64,000 nucleotides of DNA from Chionoecetes opilio. Lineage: Eukaryota; Arthropoda; Malacostraca; Decapoda; Majidae. Position numbers and translations under genes: made by a program. The stretch is from the NCBI GenBank assembly GCA_016584305.1, contig JACEEZ010016136.1, positions 38,501 through 102,500 on the forward strand, read 5' to 3'. This document shows, in pieces, positions 50,804 through 63,680 of the stretch. Position 1 is the first letter of the stretch, and each line of letters opens with the position of its first letter. Below the pieces are notes generated by a model, which ran no database searches, had not been told where the DNA came from, and was given only the letters and a program-made list of their open reading frames with translations.

Positions 50804-52932
50804 CTCCGCCACAAAACCCCAAGAAAATACAAAAAAATACGACGAAGTGCGCCCTAAGCCAACAATAAAGTCCTTACACTGCAATAAACCCTGCCAAACA
50901 CAATATAACACAATTAATAAAATAAACTTACAATACAAAAAAAACTTCCACCAAAAATTCTTGGGGTTTTACAAAATTTAAAAAAAAAAGGCAAGACTAA
51001 AACTGCATCACTATTCTCTTCCCAGGAATCGCACAAAAAAGCTGTAAACGAGGACAATTGTTTTGTCACTTCCCCCCCTATGAAACCCCAGCTCTTGAAA
51101 AACTTGTACCAAAACAAAATTCCCTACAACCCCATCAGGGCCCGGGGTTTGTTTGTATGATTTGAGACAATTTCCACCCCCCCTGACAGCGTTGCTATCT
51201 TAAATCAATATTTTCCCCCGCTTTGACATTCCTCTTAAGCGTGCCACTTCGTACGCAACAAATCCCGGGGAATAACGCGTTGCCACTTCTTCCCAAACCC
51301 ATTAACAAATTACAATGAATCGATCTCTTATTCGGGTCCTTTTTACTTCAAATTTTCCACTAGGAACTTCACACTTGCTCTGCCCCCCCCCCGTATCAAC
51401 TCATTAGGGCACAGATAGCTACCTAATCAAGCAGTTGCCTGGTTTGACCCCGATGGGGCGCTCGTTCAATAAATGGCAACTTTGTAGAAAAATTTTTGCA
51501 ACTCACCAAATGTAAGAACAAGTCGCCAAAAACACAAGTTAACCTTCTTCACCAGCCATCAAAGACTCACAAAACATTATACCCCGGGCATCAGCAGCTT
51601 TATTGAAATGCCATCTCTTCCCTCGGGGGTTCCAAAGCTAGTTATTTTTCCCATGTCCCACTTTTGAACTATGCCTTTTTAACACCTTACTAGCTGCCAC
51701 TAATTTTGTGCCTTATCCGAGTGGATAGTGTGAGGGAAAACCCCTGACTTATAAACCTTCTCAGAGTGGGAAAAAAAGTCTGGGTACTATAGCCCTTTAC
51801 TAGTTACAGATGCACAGCCCTGGTAACAAGACATGTGAAAAACTCCAAATGCCTTTTTCCCCGTGTCCCACGCTTCACCCTATCTCTGTAGTAAAAAAAG
51901 GGCCGACAGATCCAGACGGTGGTAAACGGTGGCGGGGGGTGGGTTCATTCGTCCGCATACTTTCCCATACTTGTTCTTCCGCTTTACTCTGCTTTTTCTG
52001 CAAGTAAAGCATCTGATTTCAAGGGTTTTATGATTTTGCGCGCTTTGGGGGGCCCAAAATCTTGTTTGTAATTTAGCCAGGTAGACTCAATGCCACATGA
52101 TCAAAGATTTTGAAAATGGCCGATAACAGCTGGTAAAGCTATGATCTGCGGTAATAATACAAATCCCCCTGATTCCAATTATCTTTAACCACTGTGCAAA
52201 CCTTTGGGCCCCCTTATGATGCATTACGCTTCATTGGCCCAACTCTTAAAACCCCACCTTCCAAACTACCCTTGCTTCTGAACCTCACGAATCCATAAGG
52301 ATTCGGCCTGTGCCAGATCGTTTTGCAGTAGGGTTTCCCAAACAATACCTCTGAAGATTCTTTTTTTTGTTTCATTAGTTACAAGTCACCCTCAATAATT
52401 TATTTAGTTTTGTACTTTTCTATTCTAATCCATTCGACCTTTTCATCCTCCTTCATTGTACTACAGTTATTGGTACCCCAATTTTTTCTGGGAAATCAGT
52501 TTCATTATTTTGGGGGATTGGCCACTATTATTTGGTAAGACATGAAATCGGGGCCCCCTTTTCCAAGAACTGTTCCTAATCATCGGGCGGCATGGCCCAG
52601 TAACCATGTCTGCTGGATTTTATAGTCTCAACCCCCCCCATTCCTAGGGGTTTGACTTGTTTTGGATTTCTGACAATTCGTGGCAACAAAAGTGTTGAAA
52701 ACCCTAAATTTTTCCTTTGAATTGTGAGGTACAATCTAGAATCGACAAAACGGAAAACAGGTTGAACTCCCAGTCAACTTCTTTCTCAATGGTTTCCCCT
52801 AGCGTTAGCTAATACGCACCACAAGTTTTTTAAAAGCGGAAAAGTTATTGACGTGTAGGTGCTATCCTTTCTTTGCGGCAATTTGGTTTTTCAGGTACCC
52901 GCCTCCTCCTCCCACCTAAAAATACGCACAGC
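50242..52932 (-). mobile_element. BEL/Pao-like element, copy 2, truncated
   Basis: Same element as 32094-38942 in the same orientation, beginning with a 3' LTR. It stops at about 52932, a point matching about 34985 of copy 1, inside RNase H. Satellite follows directly (AAAACTACATTTTGAATTTCG), with no second LTR. The integrase region (about 51120-52450) is collinear with copy 1 but heavily disrupted by indels and homopolymer runs, including ten C's near 51383. The truncation is either a real deletion or an assembly join. Confidence 0.8.
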
Positions 52933-52950
52933 CCGGTAAAACTACATTTT
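52925..52950. other. Abrupt retroelement/satellite junction
   Basis: TACGCACAGC of the element interior passes within a few bases into AAAACTACATTTTG of the B half. No LTR end, target duplication or stretch of microhomology longer than a base or two is apparent. Confidence 0.7.
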
Positions 52951-55900
52951 GAATTTCGCTATCAAAAAAGGGGTGTAATTAATGTCGAAATTTTTCGACA
53001 TTAATAGCTTTCCAAAAATTATATTAAACACTTGAAAAAAGGTTGTTTTTTTAAGATTAAAATTATACCTAAATTTCATGAAAAAATACATATTTTAAGC
53101 AGATAATATTGGTAAAATATAATTGTGTAAAAGTGCTGAATAATGTCAATTCGACATTTTTTTTAGCCCTGCAAATACATGAAAATACATGAAAAAATGT
53201 TGTGTTTTACGATTAAAATTGATACCCACCTAAATTTCATGAAAAATACATTTTTTTAGCTCATAACTATTGTAAAGTTAGTTGTGTAAAAGTGGCTTAA
53301 TAATGTCAAATTTCGACAATTTTTATAGCCTTTCAAAATCATTAAATACTTGAAAAAACATGGTCTTAAGATTAAATTGATACCTAAATTTTCATAAAAA
53401 AGAACATATTTTTAGCTATTAATTTTGTTAAATATAATTGTAGCAAAATATCAAAAATATTTAGCTACCGATCAAGGAATATACGTCAATTTATGAAAAA
53501 AAACAGCTCGGTTCACTGATAACTAGCTAAAATCTTGAAAAACCTACATTTTCTGGGTATATGCAATATGATAAGTAAACTACTTTGTCATATATACAAT
53601 AACGCTACAGTTTACAAGAAAACTATAAAAAAACCATTAAAATATAACCGTTATATCACAATAAATAACCTCTTACCCTTCTATTTTATAGCTTAATGTA
53701 ATGTAAGCTACTTATAGTGCACATTATTCTAAAAAAAAAGGATATTATGCTTCAATTTGTAGAAAAACAGATATATATCACCTATAACTAAGCTAAAATC
53801 ATTTGAAATAACACATTTTAGGGTAAAAAGCATTTCGTAAGGTAATTCCCTTCTATTTATGGATTACACTACAATTTTCATAGACTATGAAAAAACACGT
53901 GTAATATATCTTGTAACACAATATAGAGTCTCAACTCCTATTTTAAGCTTACAGTAGTTAAAATAGCATTTTCTATCGAAAACACTATAATACTACATTT
54001 TGAATTTCGCTATCAAAAAAATGGCAGAATAATGTCCAATTTTCGAACATTTTTTAGCCCTGCAAAAATACATGTAAAACACTTTGTTAAAAACGTTTGT
54101 TTTTAAGTTTAATTTATACAAATTTTCAATGAAAATACATATTTTAAGCTCATAATATTGTAAAATATAATTGTGTACAAATGTTTCATAATGTCAAAAT
54201 TTCGATATTTTTGTTGCCGCTTCAAAAATACATGAAAATTACTTGTAAAAAAACATTGTTTTAGGAGTGGAAATTTGATACCTAATTTCTTGAAAAATAC
54301 ATATTTTTAGCTATTAATATTGAAAATTTAGTTTGTAGCACATACAAAGCATTTAGCTACAGATATAAAGAATAACTTCTCTGTAGAAGAAAAAACTCTT
54401 CACTGATAACTTGCTAAAATCATTGAAAAACTACATTTTATGGCTTTATAGCAATATGATAAGTAAAATTACTTGTACAATAACGCTACAGTTTACAAGA
54501 AACTATTAAAAACGCTTGTAATATAACGTTAATCACAAATAATTTCCCTCTTACTCTTCTATTTTTATAGCTTAATGTAATGGAAGCTCTTGTAGGTTCA
54601 AATTATTCTAAAAAAGATTGTATGCTTGCAATTTGTAGAAAACAGCTATATAATCACGCTACTAAGCTAAAATCATTGAAAAGAACACAGTTTGAGGGTA
54701 TAAAGCATTATCATAATTTAAATTCCTTCTATTTATGATAAAACACTACAATTTACAAGAGACTATGAAAAATACGTGTAAAATACAATTGTATCACAAT
54801 GTAGAATCTCAAATTGCTATTTATAAGCTTACAGAGTTTAAAATAGCATTTTTCTAACGAAACCACTTATAATACTACATTTTGAATATCGCTTATAAAA
54901 AAAAAGGCTGAATAAATGTCAATTTAAAAAAAAAAATTGCCTCTCAAAATACATTAAAACACTTTAAAAAAAGTTGGTTTTAAGATTAAAATTAATATCT
55001 AAATTTCTGAAAAATACTATTTTAAAGCTCATAAATATTGTAAAATATAATTGTGTAAAAGGCTGATAATGTCATATTTCGAAATTTTTTAGCCTTCAAA
55101 AATTCATTAAAAACCTTGAAAAAAATAAACGTTGTTTTTAAAATTAAAATTGTACCTAATTTCATTCATTTCAAGAAACTATGAAAAAACGCTTGCATAT
55201 ACGTTTAATCAAATAAATAACCTCTTACTCTTCTATATATTAGCTTTAATGTAATTAAGCTACTTATAGGTGCAAATTATTCTAAAAATGATGGGAATAT
55301 TTCAATTGTAAGGAAACAAGCTATATATCACCGATAATTAGCTAAAATCATTGCAAAGAACACATTTGAGGTATAAAACATTATCATAAGTTAAATTCCT
55401 TCTATTTATGATATAACACTACAATATACAAGAAACTATGAAAACACGTGGTAATATACAATTGTATCACAAAATAGAAGTTTCAACTCCTATTCTAAGC
55501 TTACAAGTATTTTTTAAAATAGCATTTTCTAACGAAAACAACTATAATACCACATTTTGAATCTTCTATCAGAAGAAGGACTGATAATATCAATTTTCGA
55601 CATTTCGTTAGCCCTTCAAAATACCTTAAAACACTTGAAAAAACGATGTTTTTTAAGATTAAAATTTGATACCTAAATTTCATGAAAATACATATTTTTA
55701 AGCTCCCTAACTATTGTAAAATATAATTGGTTACAAGTGCTTGATAATGTCATTAAGACATTTTTTGCCTTTCAAAAATACATTAAAACACTTGAAAAAA
55801 ACGTGTGTTTTAAGATTTGAAATTGATACCTAGTTCATTAAAAATACATATTTTACGCTCATAATATTGTATAATATAGTCGTGTAAAAGTGCTTTTAAT

Positions 55901-58900
55901 AATGTCAAATTTCGACATTTTTTAGCCTTAACAAAAAATACTATAATACTTGCAAAAACGTTGTTTTTAAGATTTAAAAATTTGCTACTTAATTTTTCAT
56001 AAAAAATACATATTTTTAGCTATTAATTTTGTAGAAATATAGTTGTAGCTATATGAAAAGCTATTAAGCTACCGATATAAAGGGGGAATATACTTCATTT
56101 GTAAGAAAAAACGCTCTTCAACTGCTAACTAGCCATGTATACAATCATTGAAAAACAAACATTTTTATGGGTTTATTAGCAATATGATAAGTAAAACTAC
56201 TTTTACAATCACTATACATTTACAGAAACCCTTGAAAAACGCTTTGAATTACCCGTTATATCACAATAAATAACCTCTTAATCGTCTATTTTATAGCTAA
56301 TGTAGTGTAAGCACTTATAGGTGCAAATTATTCTAAAAAAAGTATTGGGTATGCTTAATTTGTAGAAAAACTGCTATATATCAACCCGGGGATAACCTAG
56401 CTAAATCATTGAAAAGAACACATTTTTGAGGTTAAGCATTATCTTATGGTAAATTCGTTCTTTTTATGATCTCACACTAAATTTTACAAGAGCCTATGAA
56501 AAACACGTGGTGAATATCCAATTGTATCACAATTTAGAGTCTCAAATTGGATATTATAAGCTTACAGTAGTTAAAAATATCATTTTTCTAACGAAAACAA
56601 CTATAAATACGACATTTTGAATTCGCTACCAAAAAAAAGGGGCTGAATTAATGTCAATTTCAACATTTTTTTGCCTATTAAAATACATTAGAAATACCTA
56701 AAAAACGTTGTTTTTTAAGATTAGAATTAATACCTAATTCATAAGAATACAATTATTTTAAGCTCTAATATTGTAAAATATAATTGTGTAAAAGTGCTGA
56801 ATATGCAATTTCGACATTTTTTAGCCCTTACAAAAGACATAAAATACCGGTGAAAAAAACGTTGTTTTTTAAGATTAAATTGACGCCTAAATTTCATGAA
56901 AAATACATATTTTTTAGCTCATAATATTTGTAAAATATACTTGTGTCAAAGTGTTTAATAATTGGTCAAATTTCGACATTTTTTTGCCTTTTAAAAATAC
57001 ATTAAATCCTTGAAAAAACTGTTTTTTTAAGATAAATTGGATGCCTAATTTTCATGAAAAAATCATATTTTTAGCTATTAATTTTTGGTAAAATATAGTT
57101 TTGTAGCAAATATAAGAAGCTATTTGCCTACGATTTAAGAAATATACTTCAATTTGTAGAAACAAACACCTCCTTCACTGATAACTTGCTAAAATCATTG
57201 GGAAAACACCTAATTTTATGTGTCTTATAGCATATGATAAGTAAAACTACTTTGTATATAAATATATACAAATAACGCCTTTCAAAACATTTTACAAGAA
57301 ACTATGAAAAACCTTGCAATATACCGTTTTATTATCACAATAAAATAACCTCTTACTCATCTATAATATTAGCTTAATGTAATGTAAGCTTTACTTATAG
57401 GTTCAAATTATTTCTTAAAAAATTATTATATACTTCAAATTTAGTAGGAAAACGCTATATATCACGATAACTAGCCTAAAATCATTGAAAAGAACACTTT
57501 TAAGGTATAAAACATTATCATAAGTTTAATTCCTTCTATTTATGATATAACACTACAATATACAATAAACTATAAAAACACGTGTAATATACAATTGTAT
57601 CACAAAGAGAGTCCTCAAACTTCCTATCTAAGCTTACAGTAGTTTAAAATACCATTTTCTAAACGAAAACAACTATAATACCACATTTTTCGAATTTTCT
57701 CTATCAAAAAAAGGACTGAATATGTCAATTTTCGACATTTCTTAGCCCTTCAAAATCCCATTAAACCCTTGAAAAACAATGTGTTTTTAGAGATTTATTG
57801 ATACCTAAAATTTCATGAAAATACATATTTTTAAGCTCATAATATTGTAAAATATAGTTGTTTTAAAAGTGCTGAATGATATTCAATTGTCGCCATTTTT
57901 TAGCGCTTTCAAAAATCCATTAAAACCTTAAAAAAATGTTTGTTTTTAAAGATTGAAATTGATACCTAAAATTTCCATGAAAAATACATATTTTAAGCTC
58001 ACTAATATTGTATAATATAGCCGTGGTAAAAGGTGCTTATAATGTCAAATTTCGACATTTTTTAGCCCTTCAAAAATACATTATAATACTCTGAAAAAAC
58101 CCCTTGTTGGTTTAAGATTAAAATTGATACCTAAATTTAATAAAAAATACATATTGTGCCGAGTGTATAGCATATTTTCCCTAACGAAACAACTTATAAT
58201 AATACATTTTGAATATCGCTATCAAAAGGGCTGCATACTGTTTAATTTTTCGACATTTTTTTGCCTATCAAAAATACATTAAAACACTTGAAAAAACTGT
58301 TTTTAAGATTAAATTAATACCTAAAGTTCAATGAAAAAATACATATTTTAAGCTCAAAATATTGTAAAAAATTATAATTGTGTAAAAGTGCATGAATAAT
58401 GTCAAATGTTTGACATTTTTTTAGCCCTGCAAAAATACATTTAAAATACTTGAAAAAACGTTGTTTTAAGATTTAAAATTGATAACCTAAATTTCATGAA
58501 AAAATACATATTTTTAGCTCATCATATTGTAAATTTATAGTGTGTGTAAAAAGTGCTTATAATGTCAAATTTCAACTTTTTTTAGCCCTTCAAAAAAACT
58601 TAAAATACTTGAAAAAACATTGTTTTTTAAGATAAAATTGGATGGGCTAAATTTTCAATGAGAAATACTATTTTAGCTAAAATTTTGTAAATATAGTTGT
58701 AGCAAATATAAAAGCTATTTAGCTTACAGATATTGAGAATATACTTCAATTTGTAAGAAAGAAAACTCTTCACTGATAACTTGCTAAAATCATTGAAAAC
58801 ACAATTGGTATGTGTTTATAGCAATATGAATTAGTAAAACTTACTTTTGTATATATACAATACCTAAAGTTTACAAGAAATTATGAAAAACGCTTGCAAA

Positions 58901-60614
58901 ATAAACCGTTTAATAAAAAAATACCTCTTACTCTTCTATTTATTAGCTTAATGTAATGTAAGCTACTTAATAGGTGGCAAATTATTCTAAAAAAAGGATT
59001 GTATAATTCAATTTGTAGAAAACATCTATAATCACCGATAACTGACTAAATCATTGAAAAGAACACATTGTGAGGGTATAAAGGCACATTATCATAAGTT
59101 ACATGTCTTTCTAATTTATGATATAACACTACAATAGTAAAAGAAACTATGACTAACGTTATATACAATTGTATCACAATATAGAGTCCTCAAACTCCTA
59201 TGAATAAGCTTACAGTAGTTTAAAATAAGCTTTCTAACGAAACAACTATATACCACATTTTCGAATTTCCTCTATCAAAAAAAGCTAAATAATGTAAATT
59301 TTCGACATTTTCTTAGCCCTTCAAAAAATACCATTAAAAACACTTGAAAAAAGTTGTTTTTTTTAAGATTAATATTGATACTTAAATTCATGAAAAATAC
59401 ATATTTTTTTAGCTCATAATATTGTAGAATATAATTGTGGTAAAAAGTGCTTAATAATGTTCAAATTTTCAACATTTTGTAGCCCTTCACAAATACATTA
59501 AAATACTTGAAAAAAACAGTTGGTTTTTAAAAGAATAAAATTGATACCTAAATGTCATGAAAAATACATATTTTTAGCTATTAAAATTGTGAAATTTAGT
59601 TGTAGCCAAATATCAAAGCTATTTAGCTACAGATATAAAGAAATTCTCTTCAATTTGTAGAAGAAAACAAAAACCTCTTCACTGATAACTTGCTAATCAT
59701 TGAATAACACTAAATTTTATATGTGTTTATAGCAATATGATAAGTAAAACTACTTGTATATATACAATAACGCGACGTGTTACAAGAAAACTATGAAAAA
59801 CGCTGCCGTTGAAATCACAATAAATAACCTCTTGCTCTTTATTTATAAACTTAATGTATGTTCATCTACTTATAGGCGCAAATTATTCCTAAAAAAAGGA
59901 TTGTATGTTCAATTTGTAAGAAAAAACAGCTATAATTCACCGATAACTAGCTAAATCATTGAAAGAACACATTTTTGAGGTATAAAGCATTATCATAAGT
60001 TAAATTTCCTTCATTTATGTATAACACTACCAATAATACAAGAAACCTATGAAAACCGTGTAATATACAATTGTATCACATATCGAGTCTCAACTCCTAT
60101 TATAAGCTTACAATAGTTTAAATAGCATTTTCTTAACGAAAGCAACTATAATACCACATTTTGAATTTCTCCTATCAAAAAAAGGGCTGAATAAGTCATT
60201 TTTTTCGCATTTCTTAACCCATCAAAATAAATTAAAACACTGAACAAAAACACGTTGTTTTTAAGATTAAAGTTGATACCTAAATTTCATGAAAATACAA
60301 TATTTTAAGCTCATAATATTGTAAAAATATAGTTGTTTTAAAAGTGCTGAAAAATGTCAATTTTCGACCATTTTTTAGCCATTCAAAAATCATTAAACAC
60401 TTGAAAACAACGTTGTTTTTAAGATTAAAATTGATACTAAATTTCATGAAAAATACATATTTTTAAGCTCAAATTAATGTAAAATATAGTCCGTGTAAAA
60501 GTGCTTAATAATGTCAATTATTTCGACATTTTTTTAGTCTTCCAAAAATACATTATATACTTGAAAACGTTGTTTTTAAGATAAATTGATTCCTAAATTC
60601 ATAAAAATACATAT
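52933..60614 (+). repeat. Composite satellite array, forward block 4 (indel-rich)
   Basis: The same satellite with frequent single-base gains and losses. Landmarks lie near 53666, 54541, 55218, 56271, 57346, 58921 and 59825. The units still show A half, B half and subunits, but spacing is less regular (677 to 1575 bp). The 677-bp unit reflects a jump near 55150-55170 from a subunit to the A-half string AAGAAACTATG. The 1575-bp spacing includes the LTR stub at 58157 and the lost segment beside it. No gene is supported. Confidence 0.9.
58157..58172 (-). mobile_element. BEL LTR stub (~13-16 bp)
   Basis: TGCCGAGTGTATA, the first 13 bases of the LTR, follows AAAAAATACATATTG of a subunit. The sequence then continues as satellite B half (GCATATTTTCCCTAACG). 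LTR (ATATGCA) and satellite (ATAGCA) share a short similarity at the switch. Compared with 48155-48715, about 560 bp of satellite is also missing. Confidence 0.75.
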
Positions 60615-61199
60615 TGTCCGAGTGTATATGCAAAACACCAGTATTCCCGTAGCACATTTATTCATCCAATCGCTTCGATCTGCAAGCATAGGTATGGACT
60701 ACACCAGTCGAGAACCCGAACATAACACTTAACAAGTATGAATCACTAGTCAAAGATCCCACAAAATTTATTAACTACCATAAACTTAAACAACACTTGC
60801 CTCTTGAACTCACATATTAACCAAAATCACCTATACTTAGTACACAACCAAATACAGTCCCCAACAAACAATAAGTAAATAGACACAGAAATGACCAAAT
60901 ACTCCACAACACTAGCTCCTCTCGTTTGCACGAATACCTCGCGGTCGGTACAGCCAGTAATCCTTCGTCAACTAAGGAAATCCTGAAGTAGGGAAGGGGG
61001 AGTGGAGACCCCACAAGTCCTGTCTACACCCCCTTATGTCCGTTTCAAACCAACACCAGATGTAAGAAGTGAGCCACACTCTCCTCGACCCCGGCCAGGT
61101 CCAAGTGTTCCAATAATGGCCACGTCCACTAGACCACGAAACGCGAAGCGCCAGGCTCCTCGCAAACAAATGAGATGAATATATCACACTAGTGAGACA
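60615..61199 (-). repeat. LTR of copy 3
   Basis: Starts TGTCCGAGTGTATATGC and ends ACTAGTGAGACA, with internal strings TAGCACATTTATTC and CCAGTAATCCTTCGTC. It is followed by CTCCCCACAC, the candidate polypurine tract in reverse. Confidence 0.85.
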
Positions 61200-61559
61200 C
61201 TCCCCACACAACTCAAAAATACAAAAAAAATACGACGAAGTGCGCCTATGCAACAATACAATAAACGTAACCTTACCAATGCCAATAACCCTGCCAAACA
61301 CAATATAACACAATATATAATAACTAAACTTAACAATACAAAAAAAACTTCCACCAAAATAACCTTGAGGGTTTATCTAAAATATTAACAAAAAGGCAAG
61401 ACTAACTGCATCACTATGGCTCTTTCCCACAGGAATCAGCAAACCGTCTGTGGAAACAGAAGTGCGGACACACATTTGTGTTTTGTCAGCTCCCACCCAT
61501 AATGCACGCCAGCTCTTGATTAGCTTGTACCTTACTTAACATCTCACAACGCCATCAAC

Positions 61560-62640
61560 GTGCCCGTGTTTGCTTGTTATGACTTGAGACATTTTCCACA
61601 CGCCCCTGACAACGCGTTGCTATCTTGATCAATTACTACAAATAATCCCTGACTTGACATTCCCTTTGAAGCGTGCCACTTCGTCACGCAAACAATAGTC
61701 CCGGGAATTAATCGCGTTGCCACTTCTTCCAGAACCCATTAACTATTCACTAATGATAACTATCTCTTTATTCGTTTCCTCTTTACTTCAAATTTTCACG
61801 AGGCACTCCTCACACTTGCGCGCCAGTATCAACTCATTAGACACAGAATATCTACCTAAGTCATGCCAGTTGCCTGGTTTGACCCCGATGGGGCGCTCGT
61901 TCAATAAATTGGCAACTTCGTAGAACACTGTTTTTTGCAACTCCCCAAATGTAAGAACAGAGTCGCCAATAACACACGTTAATCCTTGCTTCACCAGCCT
62001 GATCAAAGACTCACAACAACCATTATACCACGGTGCATCAGCAGCTTTTATTTGAAATGCCATCCTCATTCCCGTCGGCGTTTCCAACGCTAGTTATTTA
62101 TCCCTGTCCCACTTCCTGAACTATGCTTGTACCACCTTACTAGCTGCCACTATTGTGGTGCCTATTATCCGAAGTGGATAGTGTGAGGGAATCCCTGAGG
62201 CTTTATAAACCTTCCTCAAGTGGCAAGAAAGTCTGTGGTACTATAGCCTTCAGCTAGTTCCCGATGCAAGCCCTGGTAACAAGACATTGAAGACAGTTGA
62301 CTCCAAATGCTTTCCGCTGTCCTACGCTTCACCGTATCTCTGATATAAACGGGGCCGAACAGATCTAGAGCAGTGTGGTAAAAACTGTGGCGATGGCTTC
62401 ATTCGCTCCTCGATCACTTGTCCTACATTGTTCTTCCGCTTTACTCCTGCATTTTTCTGCAAGTAACGCATCTGGTTTCAAGGATTTTATGATTTTTGCG
62501 CGCTTTGGGGACCCCAAAATCTTGTGTTGTAAAATTAGCCAGTGTAGACTCAATGCACCATGATCAAGATTTGGTGAATTGGCCGATATACAGTCTGGTA
62601 AGCTATGACGTGCGGTAATAATACAATTCCTCCTGCGTCC
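61560..62640 (-). pseudogene. Integrase region of BEL copy 3
   Basis: The best-preserved integrase piece is a 99-codon minus-strand frame at 61788-62087. It carries PWYNGCCESLIRLVKQGL, with the catalytic glutamate at about 62011, then LTFGELQK and LLNERPIG, the end of the core domain. Upstream in the element (62365-62553) are KRAKIIKSLK and RCRTSDRG-like pieces of the zinc-binding side, in other frames. The tail region matching copy 1 (GVGDIVLIK-like) lies near 61610-61670. At least two frame changes interrupt it. Confidence 0.78.
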
Positions 62641-63430
62641 AATTCAATCTTTATCCACTGTGCCATCCTTTGGCCGCACGCATTTGATGCCATTTACGCT
62701 TCATGGCCAATCTCTTAAACCTCAACCTTCCCAATCTACATGTGTGCTTCTGAACCTTACGAATCCATAAGGATTTCGGCCTGTGCCAGAGGATCGTCTG
62801 CAGTAGGTTTCCAATCCAATACCTCTGAATGACTTCTTTTTATTGCTTTCATTAGTCTACAAGTCACCCTCAATAATTTATTATAGTTGTTGTACTTTTC
62901 TATTCATAATTCACATGCAGTCCTTTTTCATCCTCCTTCATTGTACTATACAGTTCATTGTTACCCCCATTTTGTCTGGTAAACTCAGTTTCTGGGGGGA
63001 TTTGGGTGATTGGCCACTGATATATTGTAATGACATGACCTCGGGTCCCCTTTGCCCACATGGAATCTGTTTTCCTAATCTATCAGGGCGTCATGGCCTG
63101 GTAAACCATGTCCTGCTGGATTCTGACTATCCTCACCCACCCACCATTCACTAGGGTTTGACTTGTTTGGATTTCTACAATCTCGTGGCAACGAATGTGT
63201 TGAACCCATAAGTTTCCTTTTGAAATCTGTGATCGTACAATCATAGAATCGACAATATGGAAAACAGAGTTGAACTCCCAGTCAACTTCTTTCTCAATGG
63301 TTCTCCGTAGTCCGTGTAGCTAATACTGCAACCACAGAGTTCTTAAACGCGGAATAGTTATCTGACGTGTAGGAGGTGCTTTATCCTATTTTCTTGCGGC
63401 AATTAGGTTTTTGACAGCGTACCCGCCTCC
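62641..63430 (-). pseudogene. RNase H to integrase linker, BEL copy 3
   Basis: Collinear with 34201-34940 of copy 1. No individual domain motif was recognised. The 103-codon plus-strand frame at 62843-63154 lies antisense to the element and has no recognisable features. Confidence 0.45.
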
Positions 63431-63680
63431 TTCCCTAACTCCCACCTAACATACCGCACAGGCGCCCCATAAGCTAGAGAAACCACCATCCGAAAACATG
63501 ACTAAGTGTAGGGTTCCCTGTAGCCCTCTCTGGGTTTCAAAACATCTCTGGAATCTTAAATACTCTATGTCAAACAAGTCAGCAAAAAATTCTTTCCACT
63601 GTTCAGTAGTCCTCCTGGGAAGTGGTTCGTCCCCACCCTTCGATCCCTTGATCACTGTTCCGCGTTGGTGTCTCCGACCT
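63431..63680 (-). pseudogene. RNase H start and connection, BEL copy 3
   Basis: A 69-codon minus-strand frame (63446-63655) reads PLPRRTTEQWKEFFADL and ends with LHLVMFSDGG. This is the connection domain running into the RNase H catalytic FSDG motif. It then leaves frame where copy 1 reads SLAYGAV. Confidence 0.7.

Noticed and set aside
62843..63154. 103-codon plus-strand open frame in BEL copy 3
   Set aside because: Antisense to the RNase H-integrase interval. It is low-complexity hydrophobic translation without a counterpart frame in copy 1.
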